Numbered from the stretch's first letter, positions 18,885 through 28,395 are shown. The stretch is 64,000 nucleotides of DNA from Vibrio sinus (GCF_023634645.1 NZ_JAMKMR010000007.1:124001-188000), one strand, 5' to 3'. Translations and numbers: made by a program. The notes: generated from the sequence alone by a model not told the origin.

Positions 18885-20708
18885 CTAATTAATTTCTCGA
18901 ACCACTCGAAAGCCAACATAGTTTGCGGCGGCTGACGGTGCAATAAACAGCCTTTGATAAGCTTCTGCCATAGCTGGAGAGAAATTCCACGCGCCGCCTT
19001 TGGCTAAGCCTCGGTTATCGGTCGTCCACTGCCAAACGTTGCCAACCATGTCATATAGCCCAAGTGGGTTTGAAGCAAATGCACTAACGGGGGAGGTGCT
19101 TTTATTCGACCAAGGTGTGCCGCCCCAGCCCGTATTGGCTTTTCCTGGCTCGAACTTGTTGCCCCACCAATAATTGTCATGGCTACCTGCCAGAGCGGCT
19201 ATTTCCCACTCATCTTCCGAAGGTAGACGGTATTTAAAGCCCGTTTCATTACTTAGCCACCGAGCATACGCATTGGCGTCATTACGACTGACACAAACTA
19301 CAGGGGAGTTAGGGTACTGTTTAAAACCAGGGTCTCGCCAATAGCTTTTCGCAATCGGGGTAATTTCCGCGCCTTCAACGGTGGTACAGGTATTTTTAAG
19401 CTCTGCGTCAGTTTGGTAATTGGTCTTGTTAATGAAGTTTTCAAATTGCGTGACCGTAACAGGCGTCGCACCAATTGCGTAAGCATGATCAAGGTTGACT
19501 TGTTTCGATGCATTTTCTCCAACCAGATATTCACCTGATAAAATGGTCACGACATCTGGGGCTTTCGTTTTCCCTTTAAGCGCATCGGCGAACTCATTTC
19601 CAGCAACGAGCCTGTTTTCTTTTTCTCTTAATACCGCGCGGAGGTTATGATCTGAGTGTATTTTAAGCTCCCTATGGAATGAGCGGAAGCCGTCTTTTTG
19701 TACGGTGATCATATGTTCGCCAACTGGCACCATGATTTCCACAGGTGTGCTACCGTAAGAGACGCCATCGACAAAGACTTGGTCGTTATATTGATTCGAG
19801 CGAATGGATAGGCTCACCCAAGCCACTTCTTGTTGATTACCAGGCTTATTTGCATAGGTTCCCGGTGCAAAACAGTATTTTGACTCTAAGCCCAATAACT
19901 TACATGAGGTGCTCTCCGCAGGTCTGGCGTCCAATTCAACTTGCATTACTGCTTTGAAGCGCATGCCATCATAAAAACCAGAGCTGAGAGTTTTATGGCG
20001 TAGTACATGGATATTGAGAGATACGTTGTTGATGTTTCGCTTCACTAAGTTTGCTTCGGCGGCTTGTGAGACTAGGTTTTTTTGAAATTGTTTCACCGCT
20101 TTTTGTAAGGCGAGCTCTTCTGTTTGGTTTGTACACTGGGCAATCGTCATGTTTGATTGACAAACATTGGTAAAGCTAACTTTTTCCTGGCGCGTTTGAC
20201 TGAGCTCGGCTTTCAACCTTTGTACGCGCGCGCGTTTTTTGTCTTCAAGCAAACTTGTAATACTGTCTTCAATTTTTCTTACATTCGCCTGAGCTTGGTC
20301 ATAGGTAAACTTGACCTCTTGTGCTTTTTGTTCTGCTTCCAATCGAGCTTTTTGATTTTGTTTAACACTGGACCAGGCTGCCTGGTAGGCGTTTTGGGTT
20401 TGGCTAATGTCTATATCAGGATCGTTTATCATCCTTGAATAGTCTTGCTCAAGGCTCTGCTTGGCTTTGGCAAGATCAGAGTCGTACTCCTGCGCTTCAC
20501 GCGAGAGTTTATCTAGCTGCTCTTGCTGCAAGTCTAATTGTTGTTTTTGTTTGTCTCTAGCATCTTGCGCTTTTTCTAGAGCAGTATTCTTACTAAATAG
20601 TGCATCATCGATAGCGATAACTGAGGAGGGCGTTCCTTCTGCCATTGCTGACGATGCTATCCAGCAAGGTGTTAGAGCCAAAATTAAAGCTGTTAAACCT
20701 TGTCGCAT
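18885..20708 (-). CDS. Secreted coiled-coil + PEGA + SUMF1-like domain protein
   Basis: 607 residues. A signal peptide (residues 1-23, ending SSAMA) is followed by a Gln/Lys-rich coiled coil (about 35-185), a region with two Cys pairs (VCQSNMTIAQC, SCKLLGLESKYC), a PEGA beta-domain (about 310-360, with VDGVSYGSTPVEIMVPVGEH) and a C-terminal SUMF1/formylglycine-generating-enzyme fold (about 385-605, with YRLPSEDEWEIAALAG, GLYDMVGNVWQWT, GGAWNF and GFRVVREIN). The pair of cysteines that formylglycine-generating enzymes need is not visible in the GGAWNF...GFRVV segment, so sulfatase activation is unlikely; a structural or binding role fits better. It lies downstream of, and is paralogous to, the 20892-21995 gene. 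Confidence 0.85.
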   Translation of the reverse strand: MRQGLTALILALTPCWIASSAMAEGTPSSVIAIDDALFSKNTALEKAQDARDKQKQQLDLQQEQLDKLSREAQEYDSDLAKAKQSLEQDYSRMINDPDIDISQTQNAYQAAWSSVKQNQKARLEAEQKAQEVKFTYDQAQANVRKIEDSITSLLEDKKRARVQRLKAELSQTRQEKVSFTNVCQSNMTIAQCTNQTEELALQKAVKQFQKNLVSQAAEANLVKRNINNVSLNIHVLRHKTLSSGFYDGMRFKAVMQVELDARPAESTSCKLLGLESKYCFAPGTYANKPGNQQEVAWVSLSIRSNQYNDQVFVDGVSYGSTPVEIMVPVGEHMITVQKDGFRSFHRELKIHSDHNLRAVLREKENRLVAGNEFADALKGKTKAPDVVTILSGEYLVGENASKQVNLDHAYAIGATPVTVTQFENFINKTNYQTDAELKNTCTTVEGAEITPIAKSYWRDPGFKQYPNSPVVCVSRNDANAYARWLSNETGFKYRLPSEDEWEIAALAGSHDNYWWGNKFEPGKANTGWGGTPWSNKSTSPVSAFASNPLGLYDMVGNVWQWTTDNRGLAKGGAWNFSPAMAEAYQRLFIAPSAAANYVGFRVVREIN

Positions 20709-20891
20709 TGTCTTTCTACTTCAGTCAGTAATAAATAATCTCAAGTGAAAACACCACTTTATCTTATTAAATCTTATGATATAAATAGACAAAATGGTGT
20801 TTAAACTGCATCTTTGTGAATCTCTACAAAAAAATAGACCTTGCCTCACTACATTTGATTGGTTTTTCACCAGCCAATTCTGCGTATTGCA

Positions 20892-21995
20892 TCAACTTTG
20901 TTTACTTGGCCTAAGCTTAACCCAGACGGTGTCGCGGCCACGGATATTGATGGTTTGGTTATAAGTTTCGTAACCATCTTTAGAGACTGTGACTTGATGG
21001 CGTCCAGTTGGTAATACAAGCTCTACGGGCGTACTGCCGTAGTCGATACCGTTGATGGTGACTGAGTCGTTGTACTGATCGGAGCGCACCGTTACGTTCG
21101 CCCAACTTTTATTTTTATCGCCAGCTTTTTTCGCCGCTTCACCTTTTAAGCAATATCGACTAGATACATTGAGTAGTTTACAAGCCGCGACCGCTTCGGG
21201 TTTGGCTTGTAGCTGGGCTTGCATTTGTGTGAAGTACTCATTGTTACCTTCAAACCCAGCTCGGAGGATTTGGCTTTCCTGCACATGAATATTGAGTTGG
21301 ACACCTTTCACATTTTGCTTCGCAATGACCGATTCGGTTAAGTTGTCCATGAGCTCGGAGCGAAAGGATTTGACCGCTTTTTGTTTCGCCAAATGCTTAC
21401 CCTGGCTAGAACACTCCGCTAAGGTCATAGTGGTTGAGCAGGTGGTTTTATAACTGGTTTCTAGAACCGAACTTTCTCTAAGTTCAGAAGCGAGCCTTTT
21501 TACTCGGGCTTCAACGCGTTCTTCTTCTAAGTTGGAAAACTCGGTATTGAGACGTGCTTGTTTTTGCTTGATTTGCGAAAGCTTCATCTCATTTTCTGTG
21601 ATCGCTTGATCATTTTCTAACTTGGAGTTTTGGTTGGCTTTGACTGCAGACCATGCTTGTTGGTATTTCTTTTGAAAAGACACGAGATCAGTATCGGGGT
21701 CTTCCAACAGGCGACTGTATTGCTTATCCAAGGCTGATTTGGCTCTATTACGTTTCGCATTCAGCTCGTCACCATTTCGCTTCAGCTTGGCCTGTTCATT
21801 TTTAAGTTGCTGAAGTTCACTGGATTCTTTGTCAAACTCTGATGCTATCGTGTCTATCTCAGCTTGTTTATTGCTGAGTTTCTTGTCGATTTCAGTAACA
21901 GGATCAACCTGGTTTACTTCTTCTGCGTATACTGATGTCGAGAGCCATATAGGGCTGAGCGCAAGTAACAGCGCTGGGATGCGACGTATTATCAT
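20892..21995 (-). CDS. Secreted coiled-coil + PEGA protein, paralogue of the SUMF1-PEGA protein
   Basis: 367 residues from the ATG at 21995, chosen because it gives a clean signal peptide (MIIRRIPALLLALSPIWLST, cleavage after VYA) and has AGGG five bases upstream; the frame is open 12 codons further. The body repeats the neighbour's plan: coiled coil (about 30-175), TTCSTTMTLAECSSQ, ACKLLNVSSRYC and a PEGA domain (about 305-360, INGIDYGSTPVELVLPTGRH). It stops where the other protein continues into the SUMF1-like domain. The two genes are in tandem, 183 bases apart. Role unknown; PEGA domains are usually extracytoplasmic and found in surface or cell-envelope proteins. Confidence 0.8.
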   Translation of the reverse strand: MIIRRIPALLLALSPIWLSTSVYAEEVNQVDPVTEIDKKLSNKQAEIDTIASEFDKESSELQQLKNEQAKLKRNGDELNAKRNRAKSALDKQYSRLLEDPDTDLVSFQKKYQQAWSAVKANQNSKLENDQAITENEMKLSQIKQKQARLNTEFSNLEEERVEARVKRLASELRESSVLETSYKTTCSTTMTLAECSSQGKHLAKQKAVKSFRSELMDNLTESVIAKQNVKGVQLNIHVQESQILRAGFEGNNEYFTQMQAQLQAKPEAVAACKLLNVSSRYCLKGEAAKKAGDKNKSWANVTVRSDQYNDSVTINGIDYGSTPVELVLPTGRHQVTVSKDGYETYNQTINIRGRDTVWVKLRPSKQS

Positions 21996-22449
21996 AGGTC
22001 CCTGCATACAAATTAACGTGTTAACCCACATATAGAAAATATGACCCCTTCGTTACCAACCAACATCAACCTAGAAGAAATATTTTCCTGTCCATTGTGT
22101 TCTAAAACTTACTAGCACTAATTCACTAAGTAAATGACTTGTAAAATTTTAGAGTCGTGCATTATCTATTTTGAGCAGATTGTTAAATTATGCAAGTCGA
22201 TAATTTTAATCTGGTTGCAATATCAGCATTCGAATACACATTGACCGTAATTAATGTGCACTTGATCATTGTTCCGCAGGTTGAAATGAGCCTGAAGTAG
22301 GAGGGGTTCATCGAGTCATATGTGTTGGTATGTGTATGCGCGTTTTGCGATATTTTGGACTATTGATGAGTTACTGTATGATGCCTAGGGCATTCTTTTT
22401 CTGGCATAGATTAATGGGGCTGGAATCCATGATGATAGGTGTAATGTAA
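21996..22449. other. Divergent intergenic region upstream of AraC and PEGA genes
   Basis: About 450 bases, AT-rich near the PEGA gene. No credible gene or hairpin was found. It should hold the promoters of the minus-strand PEGA gene and of the plus-strand AraC regulator. Confidence 0.45.
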
Positions 22450-23259
22450 ATGTCTGTAGATAAACCATTAGTTTCATATTCAGCTGATGTGAATTTTCGC
22501 CCAGCCGAATTGGTGACTCTGCCTTCTTACATGGATTGCCATGAACACGAGTATACTCAAGTCGTTATTGGTCTGAATGGTCAGGCAGAATTTGAAGTGG
22601 AAGGGGCAGGTAGCATGATTGGCCCCGGGCAAGGATGTATCGTTTCCAGTGGCCTTGATCATGCTTTCGGTAGCCTTTCTCAGCGTTCCGATATATTAGT
22701 GGTTAATCTCACTAAGCCCAGCGCAGATGACCCCATCAGTTTAAGTAAATTCCACGAACTTTCAGGCTCAGATGTGTATTTCAATCTGGACCCAAGGATT
22801 GGTCAACTGATTCAAGGGTTAGTTAAAGAGTTAGAGTCTTGCCCTGAGGATCTCTACCTGAGCCGTGCGTGTTGTAACACAGTCATTGCACTATTGCTTA
22901 GCCAGCCCTCTCGATTCGCCCTCCCAGCGAAAGAGTCTCGATTAGATCTTAATATCATCGACAATTACATCGATCAGCACCTTGGCAACAAGATTAGCGT
23001 CGCGCAGTTAGCAGGTTGCGTGTATTTAGCTGGTAGCCAGTTCCATCATCTGTTCAAAGAAAAGTTGGGCATCACTCCTCATCAATATGTGTTAGCCAAG
23101 CGTGTTGAAAAAGCGAAACAACTCATGAAAGACAGTCCATTATCGCTTGGGCAGATTGCCGAGCTTACCGGGTTTTCAGGTCAATCGGCGTTCAGCCATA
23201 GCTTTGCCAACTTGACTGGTATGTCTCCATCTCAATATCGTAAAACACACACAGTGTGA
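22450..23259 (+). CDS. AraC-family regulator, probable proline-utilisation regulator
   Basis: 269 residues: an N-terminal cupin-like sensing domain (HEHEYTQVVIGLNGQAEFEVEG style, from about residue 30) and a C-terminal double HTH (about 170-265) with KISVAQLAGCVYLAGSQFHH and the AraC signature ending ELTGFSGQSAFSHSFANLTG. It lies directly upstream of putA on the same strand with a 207-base gap. PutA here lacks the ribbon-helix-helix repressor domain of enterobacterial PutA, so a separate regulator is expected; vibrios are known to carry a dedicated putAP regulator (PutR). Assignment to proline control is an inference from position. Confidence 0.85.
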   Translation: MSVDKPLVSYSADVNFRPAELVTLPSYMDCHEHEYTQVVIGLNGQAEFEVEGAGSMIGPGQGCIVSSGLDHAFGSLSQRSDILVVNLTKPSADDPISLSKFHELSGSDVYFNLDPRIGQLIQGLVKELESCPEDLYLSRACCNTVIALLLSQPSRFALPAKESRLDLNIIDNYIDQHLGNKISVAQLAGCVYLAGSQFHHLFKEKLGITPHQYVLAKRVEKAKQLMKDSPLSLGQIAELTGFSGQSAFSHSFANLTGMSPSQYRKTHTV

Positions 23260-23466
23260 GCAAACTCTATACTTTATAGCTAGGCTGCAGCAAAACGCGC
23301 GTTCTGTATTTATTTGCTTCAATGTGACCTTGCCGTCATCTTGTTACTGACCGGAGTTTTTGACAAATTCTACGGAGAAAATCACAAGTAAAAGCCAGTA
23401 GCACGAAATAAACTCCAGCCAATGTGAAAATCCCGAGCATGAACAATCTGATATTGAGGATTACCA

Positions 23467-26400
23467 ATGTTTACTGCAACAGATGTATTAAAGACAGAGT
23501 TCGTTGAGCAACCTTTGAGCGAACTATGGAAGAACATTTCGCCATTGTATATGGTGGACGAGTCAACGTGGTTGGAGCAATTGTTACCACTGGCAAAGCC
23601 TAGTGATATAGAAAAATCGCAAATTGAACGCAAAACCACGCAGTTGATTGAGACAGTGCGCGCAGATAATAAAGCGATTCAAATGATCGATGCGTTGCTG
23701 CTGGAGTACAGCCTAGATACCCAAGAAGGTATCTTGTTGATGTGTCTTGCTGAAGCGCTCATGCGCGTACCGGATACCGCGACCGCCGATGCTCTGATTA
23801 AAGACAAACTCAGTGTGGCTGATTGGAAGTCTCACCTGAAAAGTTCTGATTCTGTGTTCGTCAATGCTTCGACCTGGGGGTTGATGCTAACGGGTAAAGT
23901 CATTGGTTTATCGGGTGAAACTAAGAGCCCGACTCAAGCAGTGAATCGCTTAGTCAATAAACTGTCTGAGCCTGTTGTGCGTAAAGTGATGCATCAGGCG
24001 ATGAAAGTCATGGGGCACCAGTTTGTTTTGGGCCGAACCATTGAAGAAGCGCAGAAAAATGGCCGGTCCATGCGAGACAAAGGTTTTACCTATTCTTACG
24101 ATATGTTGGGTGAAGCCGCGCTCACCAGCGCAGACGCCAATAAGTATTTCAAAGACTACCTTGTTGCGATAGAAGCGGTGGGCCGTGAGAAATATGCGCA
24201 AGATAAGAGCCCTGCCCCTTCTGTATCAATCAAATTGTCGGCGCTGCATCCAAGATATGAAGTCGCTAATCAAGAGCGTGTACTGACGGAGTTGTATGAT
24301 ACGGTCATGCAATTACTGCAACGTGCGAAAGAGCTAGACGTTGCTATCACGATTGATGCTGAAGAAGCCGATCGACTTGAATTGTCGCTGAAGCTTTTCG
24401 AAAAAATTTACCGTAGCGATAACGTTAAAGGCTGGGGTAAATTTGGTCTTGTTGTACAAGCATACTCCAAGCGAGCGCTGCCTGTATTGGTATGGTTAAA
24501 TGGCCTGGCGAAAGAGCAAGGTGATCTCATTCCACTTCGCTTAGTGAAGGGCGCGTATTGGGATAGCGAGATCAAATGGTCTCAGCAAGCGGGATACGAC
24601 AACTATCCGGTTTATACACGTAAAGAAGCGACCGATGTTGCCTATTTAGCTTGTGCGCGTTTCTTATTGAGTGATTCGGTTCGAGGTAATATCTTCCCTC
24701 AATTTGCCAGTCACAATGCGCATACGGTGACTGCCATTGCCGTCATGGCTCAGCATAAAGATTACGAATTTCAGCGTTTGCATGGTATGGGCGAAGCCCT
24801 GTACAACCATGCGATGGATTCTTATCAGCAGTCCGTCCGTATTTATGCACCAGTAGGTAGCCATAAAGACTTATTGCCATATTTGGTTCGTCGATTGCTT
24901 GAAAATGGCGCGAACAGCTCATTTGTTCACCGCCTCGTTGATGCGAGCTGCCCAATCAGCACTTTGACTCGTCATCCCGTCGATATGCTGCTGGAGTTTG
25001 ATACCTTACATAACGCCAGTATTCCGCTTCCACCACAGGTTTTTCCAGATCGAAAAAATTCATTGGGCGTCAATATTGATATCGACAGCGAAGCCGAGCC
25101 ATTTGAGCAGCAAGTTGAATCTTTCTTGAACAAGCAATGGAAAGCGGCACCTATCATCAATGGTCACTCGTGTTACGAAAGCATGATCAAGGATGGTTCA
25201 TCAATAGAATCCGTGACCGCACCTTATGACCGCCGAATTGAAGTTGGAAGCGTGGCATTTGCAAGCCTTGATCATGTTTCCCAAGCCATGAAGGAAGCCG
25301 CGGATGCGTATCCAAGTTGGAGTAAGCAAAACCTAGCTTATCGCACTGACTTGGTGAACAAGCTTGCCGATTTGCTCGAAGACAATCTCGCCGAGTTTGT
25401 TGCTATTTGCCATCAAGAGGCAGGTAAAACAATTCATGACAGTATTGACGAAGTCAGGGAAGCGGTGGATTTTTGTCGATATTACGCCAATACAGCTCTG
25501 GCGTTGGGGCCAACAGAAATTGTTGGTTTTGACGGTGTGGAATGCCAATCTGAGCGAGTCGGTCGAGGCGTCTTTGTTTGTATTAGCCCTTGGAACTTCC
25601 CACTGGCGATTTTCTTAGGTCAAGTGGTCGCTGCATTGGTATCGGGTAACACAGTAGTGGCAAAACCGGCTGAGCAGACGAGTTTGATTGCGATGAAAGC
25701 GGCAGAGTTAATGCAACAAGCTGGTTTCCCTGAAGGTGTTATGCAGCTGCTTCCTGGTCGAGGCAAAGATATCGGTGAAGCGCTGACATCCAATGAAAAT
25801 GTGGCAGGTGTCGCCTTTACTGGGTCTACCTTAACCGCTCAGCGCATCAACCAAGCATTGGCAGCTCGTGAAAGCGCTCCCGTGCCGTTAATCGCAGAAA
25901 CGGGCGGACAAAATGCCATGATAGTGGATAGTACCGCACTACCTGAGCAAGTCGTACGAGACGTTCTGCGATCAGCCTTTGCGTCTGCAGGCCAAAGATG
26001 TTCAGCATTGCGTGTTCTTTTTGTCCAAGAAGACATCGCCGACAGAATAGTCAGTCTAATTAAAGGAGCTATGAGCGAGCTTAAAGTAGGCAAACCGTAT
26101 TTGCATAGCACGGACCTAGGACCTGTCATTGATAGCAACGCGAAGAGCAAGTTGCTCAAGCATATTGATGAAATGACTCGCAACCAGAAATTGGTCGCAC
26201 AATTGGATTTGCACGCCGATTGCCAACATGGGGATTTTGTACCACCAACGGCATTTGAAATCGACGATATCTCACGTCTGACAGAAGAGCATTTTGGACC
26301 GATTTTGCATATTGTTCGCTATAAGGCAAAACAACTGGCAGACATTGTTGAGAAGATAAACCAAACAGGTTATGGCTTGACCATGGGCATACATAGTCGT

Positions 26401-26583
26401 AATGAGACCACTTATCGCTGGATTGAGAAAAACGCAAGAGTGGGTAACTGTTATATCAACCGTGACCAAGTTGGTGCAGTCGTCGGGGTGCAGCCTTTTG
26501 GTGGCCAGGGTCTGTCTGGAACAGGGCCAAAAGCAGGCGGTCCGCACTATCTTTATCGTTTTACTCAAGTTCAGTTTTCTTAG
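23467..26583 (+). CDS. putA: Bifunctional proline dehydrogenase / P5C dehydrogenase
   Basis: 1038 residues catalysing proline to glutamate through P5C with substrate channelling. The FAD-dependent proline dehydrogenase barrel (about 170-500) shows RLVKGAYWDSEIKW and YAPVGSHKDLLPYLVRRLLE. The aldehyde dehydrogenase domain (about 540-1035) has catalytic Glu811 in AETGGQNAM and catalytic Cys845 in SAGQRCSALR. There is no N-terminal ribbon-helix-helix domain (the protein begins MFTATDVLKTEF), so it should not act as its own repressor. It stops at the end of the dehydrogenase (GGPHYLYRFTQVQFS), where long PutA proteins continue into a C-terminal domain; that domain is encoded separately 24 bases downstream. 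No putP follows in this window. Confidence 0.97.
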   Translation: MFTATDVLKTEFVEQPLSELWKNISPLYMVDESTWLEQLLPLAKPSDIEKSQIERKTTQLIETVRADNKAIQMIDALLLEYSLDTQEGILLMCLAEALMRVPDTATADALIKDKLSVADWKSHLKSSDSVFVNASTWGLMLTGKVIGLSGETKSPTQAVNRLVNKLSEPVVRKVMHQAMKVMGHQFVLGRTIEEAQKNGRSMRDKGFTYSYDMLGEAALTSADANKYFKDYLVAIEAVGREKYAQDKSPAPSVSIKLSALHPRYEVANQERVLTELYDTVMQLLQRAKELDVAITIDAEEADRLELSLKLFEKIYRSDNVKGWGKFGLVVQAYSKRALPVLVWLNGLAKEQGDLIPLRLVKGAYWDSEIKWSQQAGYDNYPVYTRKEATDVAYLACARFLLSDSVRGNIFPQFASHNAHTVTAIAVMAQHKDYEFQRLHGMGEALYNHAMDSYQQSVRIYAPVGSHKDLLPYLVRRLLENGANSSFVHRLVDASCPISTLTRHPVDMLLEFDTLHNASIPLPPQVFPDRKNSLGVNIDIDSEAEPFEQQVESFLNKQWKAAPIINGHSCYESMIKDGSSIESVTAPYDRRIEVGSVAFASLDHVSQAMKEAADAYPSWSKQNLAYRTDLVNKLADLLEDNLAEFVAICHQEAGKTIHDSIDEVREAVDFCRYYANTALALGPTEIVGFDGVECQSERVGRGVFVCISPWNFPLAIFLGQVVAALVSGNTVVAKPAEQTSLIAMKAAELMQQAGFPEGVMQLLPGRGKDIGEALTSNENVAGVAFTGSTLTAQRINQALAARESAPVPLIAETGGQNAMIVDSTALPEQVVRDVLRSAFASAGQRCSALRVLFVQEDIADRIVSLIKGAMSELKVGKPYLHSTDLGPVIDSNAKSKLLKHIDEMTRNQKLVAQLDLHADCQHGDFVPPTAFEIDDISRLTEEHFGPILHIVRYKAKQLADIVEKINQTGYGLTMGIHSRNETTYRWIEKNARVGNCYINRDQVGAVVGVQPFGGQGLSGTGPKAGGPHYLYRFTQVQFS

Positions 26584-26607
26584 CAGCGTAAGTAAGGAGA
26601 AACTACC

Positions 26608-27297
26608 ATGACACATCAAGTAACCTGCTTTTCAGATGCTTACGCAGCCTGGGAACATTGGGATAGCACGTCATTTGATTATAAAAGTGAGCGCTTACTA
26701 TCCATTATTGGCAACATGGACAAAGATATGAGTCATTTGTCTATGGTGGTGAGTTATCATTTAGCTCACGCTAAATCTCTGTTGTCGAATGTAAAGAGTC
26801 TTGTTGGCCCAACGGGAGAGACTAATGAGCTTTATACCAGTGGCCGAGGAGTAGCGCTGATCATTCAGGACGATAAAACCACGCAAGCGCAGCAAGCGGT
26901 ATTGGCGTTGGTATCGGCTGCAACAATTGCTGGAAATAGTGTGATTGTTTGTAGTGATGACACAGAATTCACCAAGCAGTTGAGTCAGGCATTCGTTTCG
27001 CTGCCGACGGGTCTTGTTCAGTGCGTTTCATTTGACGCTTACCATCAACTTCTCGAATCCGATGTGAGAAGTGTTGGCTATGTCGGTAACACAGCGGTCG
27101 AGCAGTCGATTAATCGTCAGTTGGCAAATCGAAATGGTTGTATAGTGGGTTTAGTATCGAGCGTTGACTCTAACAGAGCGCTTGCTTTGGATACTCATCT
27201 GTGCCTACGCTTCATCACTGAGAAAACGAGAACGATAAACGTCACTGCCGTTGGCGGAAATGCAACCTTGTTGGAGTTAGGAAGTGAGAGTCACTAG
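26608..27297 (+). CDS. Stand-alone C-terminal (ALDH-superfamily-like) domain of PutA
   Basis: 229 residues. VGPTGETNELYTSGRG and the end INVTAVGGNATLLELG match the C-terminal domain of long PutA proteins, where equivalent stretches read like GPTGERNTYTLLPRG and SVNTAAAGGNASLMTIG in E. coli PutA. In those enzymes this domain has a Rossmann-like aldehyde-dehydrogenase fold without catalytic residues, and helps close the channelling cavity. Here it has its own ATG with a strong AAGGAG site, 24 bases after putA, and ends at a terminator. It most likely binds PutA in trans. The first 70 residues have no counterpart I can name. Confidence 0.85.
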   Translation: MTHQVTCFSDAYAAWEHWDSTSFDYKSERLLSIIGNMDKDMSHLSMVVSYHLAHAKSLLSNVKSLVGPTGETNELYTSGRGVALIIQDDKTTQAQQAVLALVSAATIAGNSVIVCSDDTEFTKQLSQAFVSLPTGLVQCVSFDAYHQLLESDVRSVGYVGNTAVEQSINRQLANRNGCIVGLVSSVDSNRALALDTHLCLRFITEKTRTINVTAVGGNATLLELGSESH

Positions 27298-27408
27298 TTT
27301 CTTATTATGCAATGAAACCATGTGCTCATTGGCTATTTGAGCTAGCTAGCAATTATGAAAAAATTAATTGTCGATTCATAATTGAGACTAGCTTGAGATC
27401 CATGCGAT

Positions 27409-27435
27409 AAGCTCTGTATAATACAGAGCTTTTTT
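27409..27435 (+). terminator. Terminator of the putA operon
   Basis: Palindrome AAGCTCTGTAT / ATACAGAGCTT followed by T5, about 110 bases after the operon's last stop codon. Confidence 0.8.
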
Positions 27436-27475
27436 ATTGAGCGACTCGTATCAATTATAGGCTAACTTTGTGTAA

Positions 27476-27495
27476 ATTTTGATGTTGATCACAAA
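27476..27495. promoter_or_regulatory. Candidate CRP site
   Basis: TTTGA-TGTTGA-TCACA, flanked by A/T runs, differs by one base from the TGTGA-N6-TCACA core. It lies about 90 bases upstream of the zinc-ribbon gene. Supported by resemblance only. Confidence 0.4.
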
Positions 27496-27584
27496 ATTAT
27501 GATAAAGTTTGCGCTATATGTTTCATTCTGCTCATATTGAGCTATGTATCAGTTAAACGACCGTTTTTTTGGAGGACAAAAAAA

Positions 27585-27812
27585 ATGCCAAAAGCTTACT
27601 GCCATTGCTGTCGCAGGGAGACCCCTCATAAAGTAGTAATGAAACGCAGTCAGCCTGTAGATGGCTCGGTCTTTCAAACAGTACATAATTTAGTGACCGT
27701 TATTTTTCAAGGTGGTCACTACGTTAAAATGGAAAAACAAAGTTACTGTCGAGTGTGTAACAGCCGTACTGAGCTAACTGATGCAGACTTCTCTAACGCG
27801 AAAGTGAGTTAA
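27585..27812 (+). CDS. Small zinc-ribbon protein
   Basis: 75 residues from the ATG at 27585, which has an excellent GGAGGA site; the open frame extends upstream without a ribosome site. Two cysteine knuckles, CHCC near the N terminus (residues 5-8) and CRVC near residue 55, are spaced like a zinc ribbon, separated by a basic, hydrophobic middle (KVVMKRSQPV...TVIFQGGHYVKME). No family name is recognised. It precedes an Lrp-type regulator by 106 bases and sits behind a candidate CRP site. Confidence 0.75.
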   Translation: MPKAYCHCCRRETPHKVVMKRSQPVDGSVFQTVHNLVTVIFQGGHYVKMEKQSYCRVCNSRTELTDADFSNAKVS

Positions 27813-27918
27813 CCACTCAAATTAGGTTAAAAGCTATTCGCTTCCCACCTACTGATTTGATTCAGAAGCCAACCTTTGGCTATTATTTCTATCATTAAAC
27901 TGAATGAGTTAGCTGTTT

Positions 27919-28395
27919 ATGGCCTTAGATAGAATCGATCGCGAAATATTACGAGCTCTTCAGCTCAAAGGGCGATTGTCAGTCGTTGAACTTGCCAAGC
28001 AGGTCAACTTAACCAATTCACCATGTTCAGATCGAGTAAAGCGTTTAGAGAAAGAAGGGTATATCAAAGGTTATCATGCCGAGCTTGATCCGGAGAAACT
28101 TGGCTTAGATGTTCAGGTTTTTATTCACATTCGCCTCGATCAATCCAGCTTTTCTATTTTTGAAAAATTTGCGGCGGCCGTAGCTTTAATGCCTGAAATA
28201 GAAGAATGTTATTCGCTTTCGGGGGACTTCGATACCATGATAAAAATCAGGGTCAAGGACATGAAAGCTTATCGAGCATTTATGTCAGGCAAGTTAGGTA
28301 CGTTGCCTGGTGTCATCCAGACTCGAAGTGAAGTGGTTATTGAAGAGCACAAACAAAGTTTCGGCGTCAATCCAGATCAATTGGCAAACCTCTAG
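27919..28395 (+). CDS. Lrp/AsnC-family transcriptional regulator
   Basis: 158 residues, the normal family length: N-terminal HTH (LDRIDREILRALQLKGRLSV, VELAKQVNLTNSPCSDRVKR) and C-terminal RAM ligand-binding domain (about 65-150). These regulators respond to amino acids. Its nearness to the proline operon is suggestive, but no target is shown by sequence. The middle LTNSPCSDRVKRLEKEGYI is the family's recognition-helix signature. A bidirectional terminator follows. Confidence 0.93.
   Translation: MALDRIDREILRALQLKGRLSVVELAKQVNLTNSPCSDRVKRLEKEGYIKGYHAELDPEKLGLDVQVFIHIRLDQSSFSIFEKFAAAVALMPEIEECYSLSGDFDTMIKIRVKDMKAYRAFMSGKLGTLPGVIQTRSEVVIEEHKQSFGVNPDQLANL

Noticed and set aside
23300..23466. 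CRP site upstream of putA
   Set aside because: A TGTGA near 23322 is followed by a poorly spaced, incomplete right half, so it was not listed.
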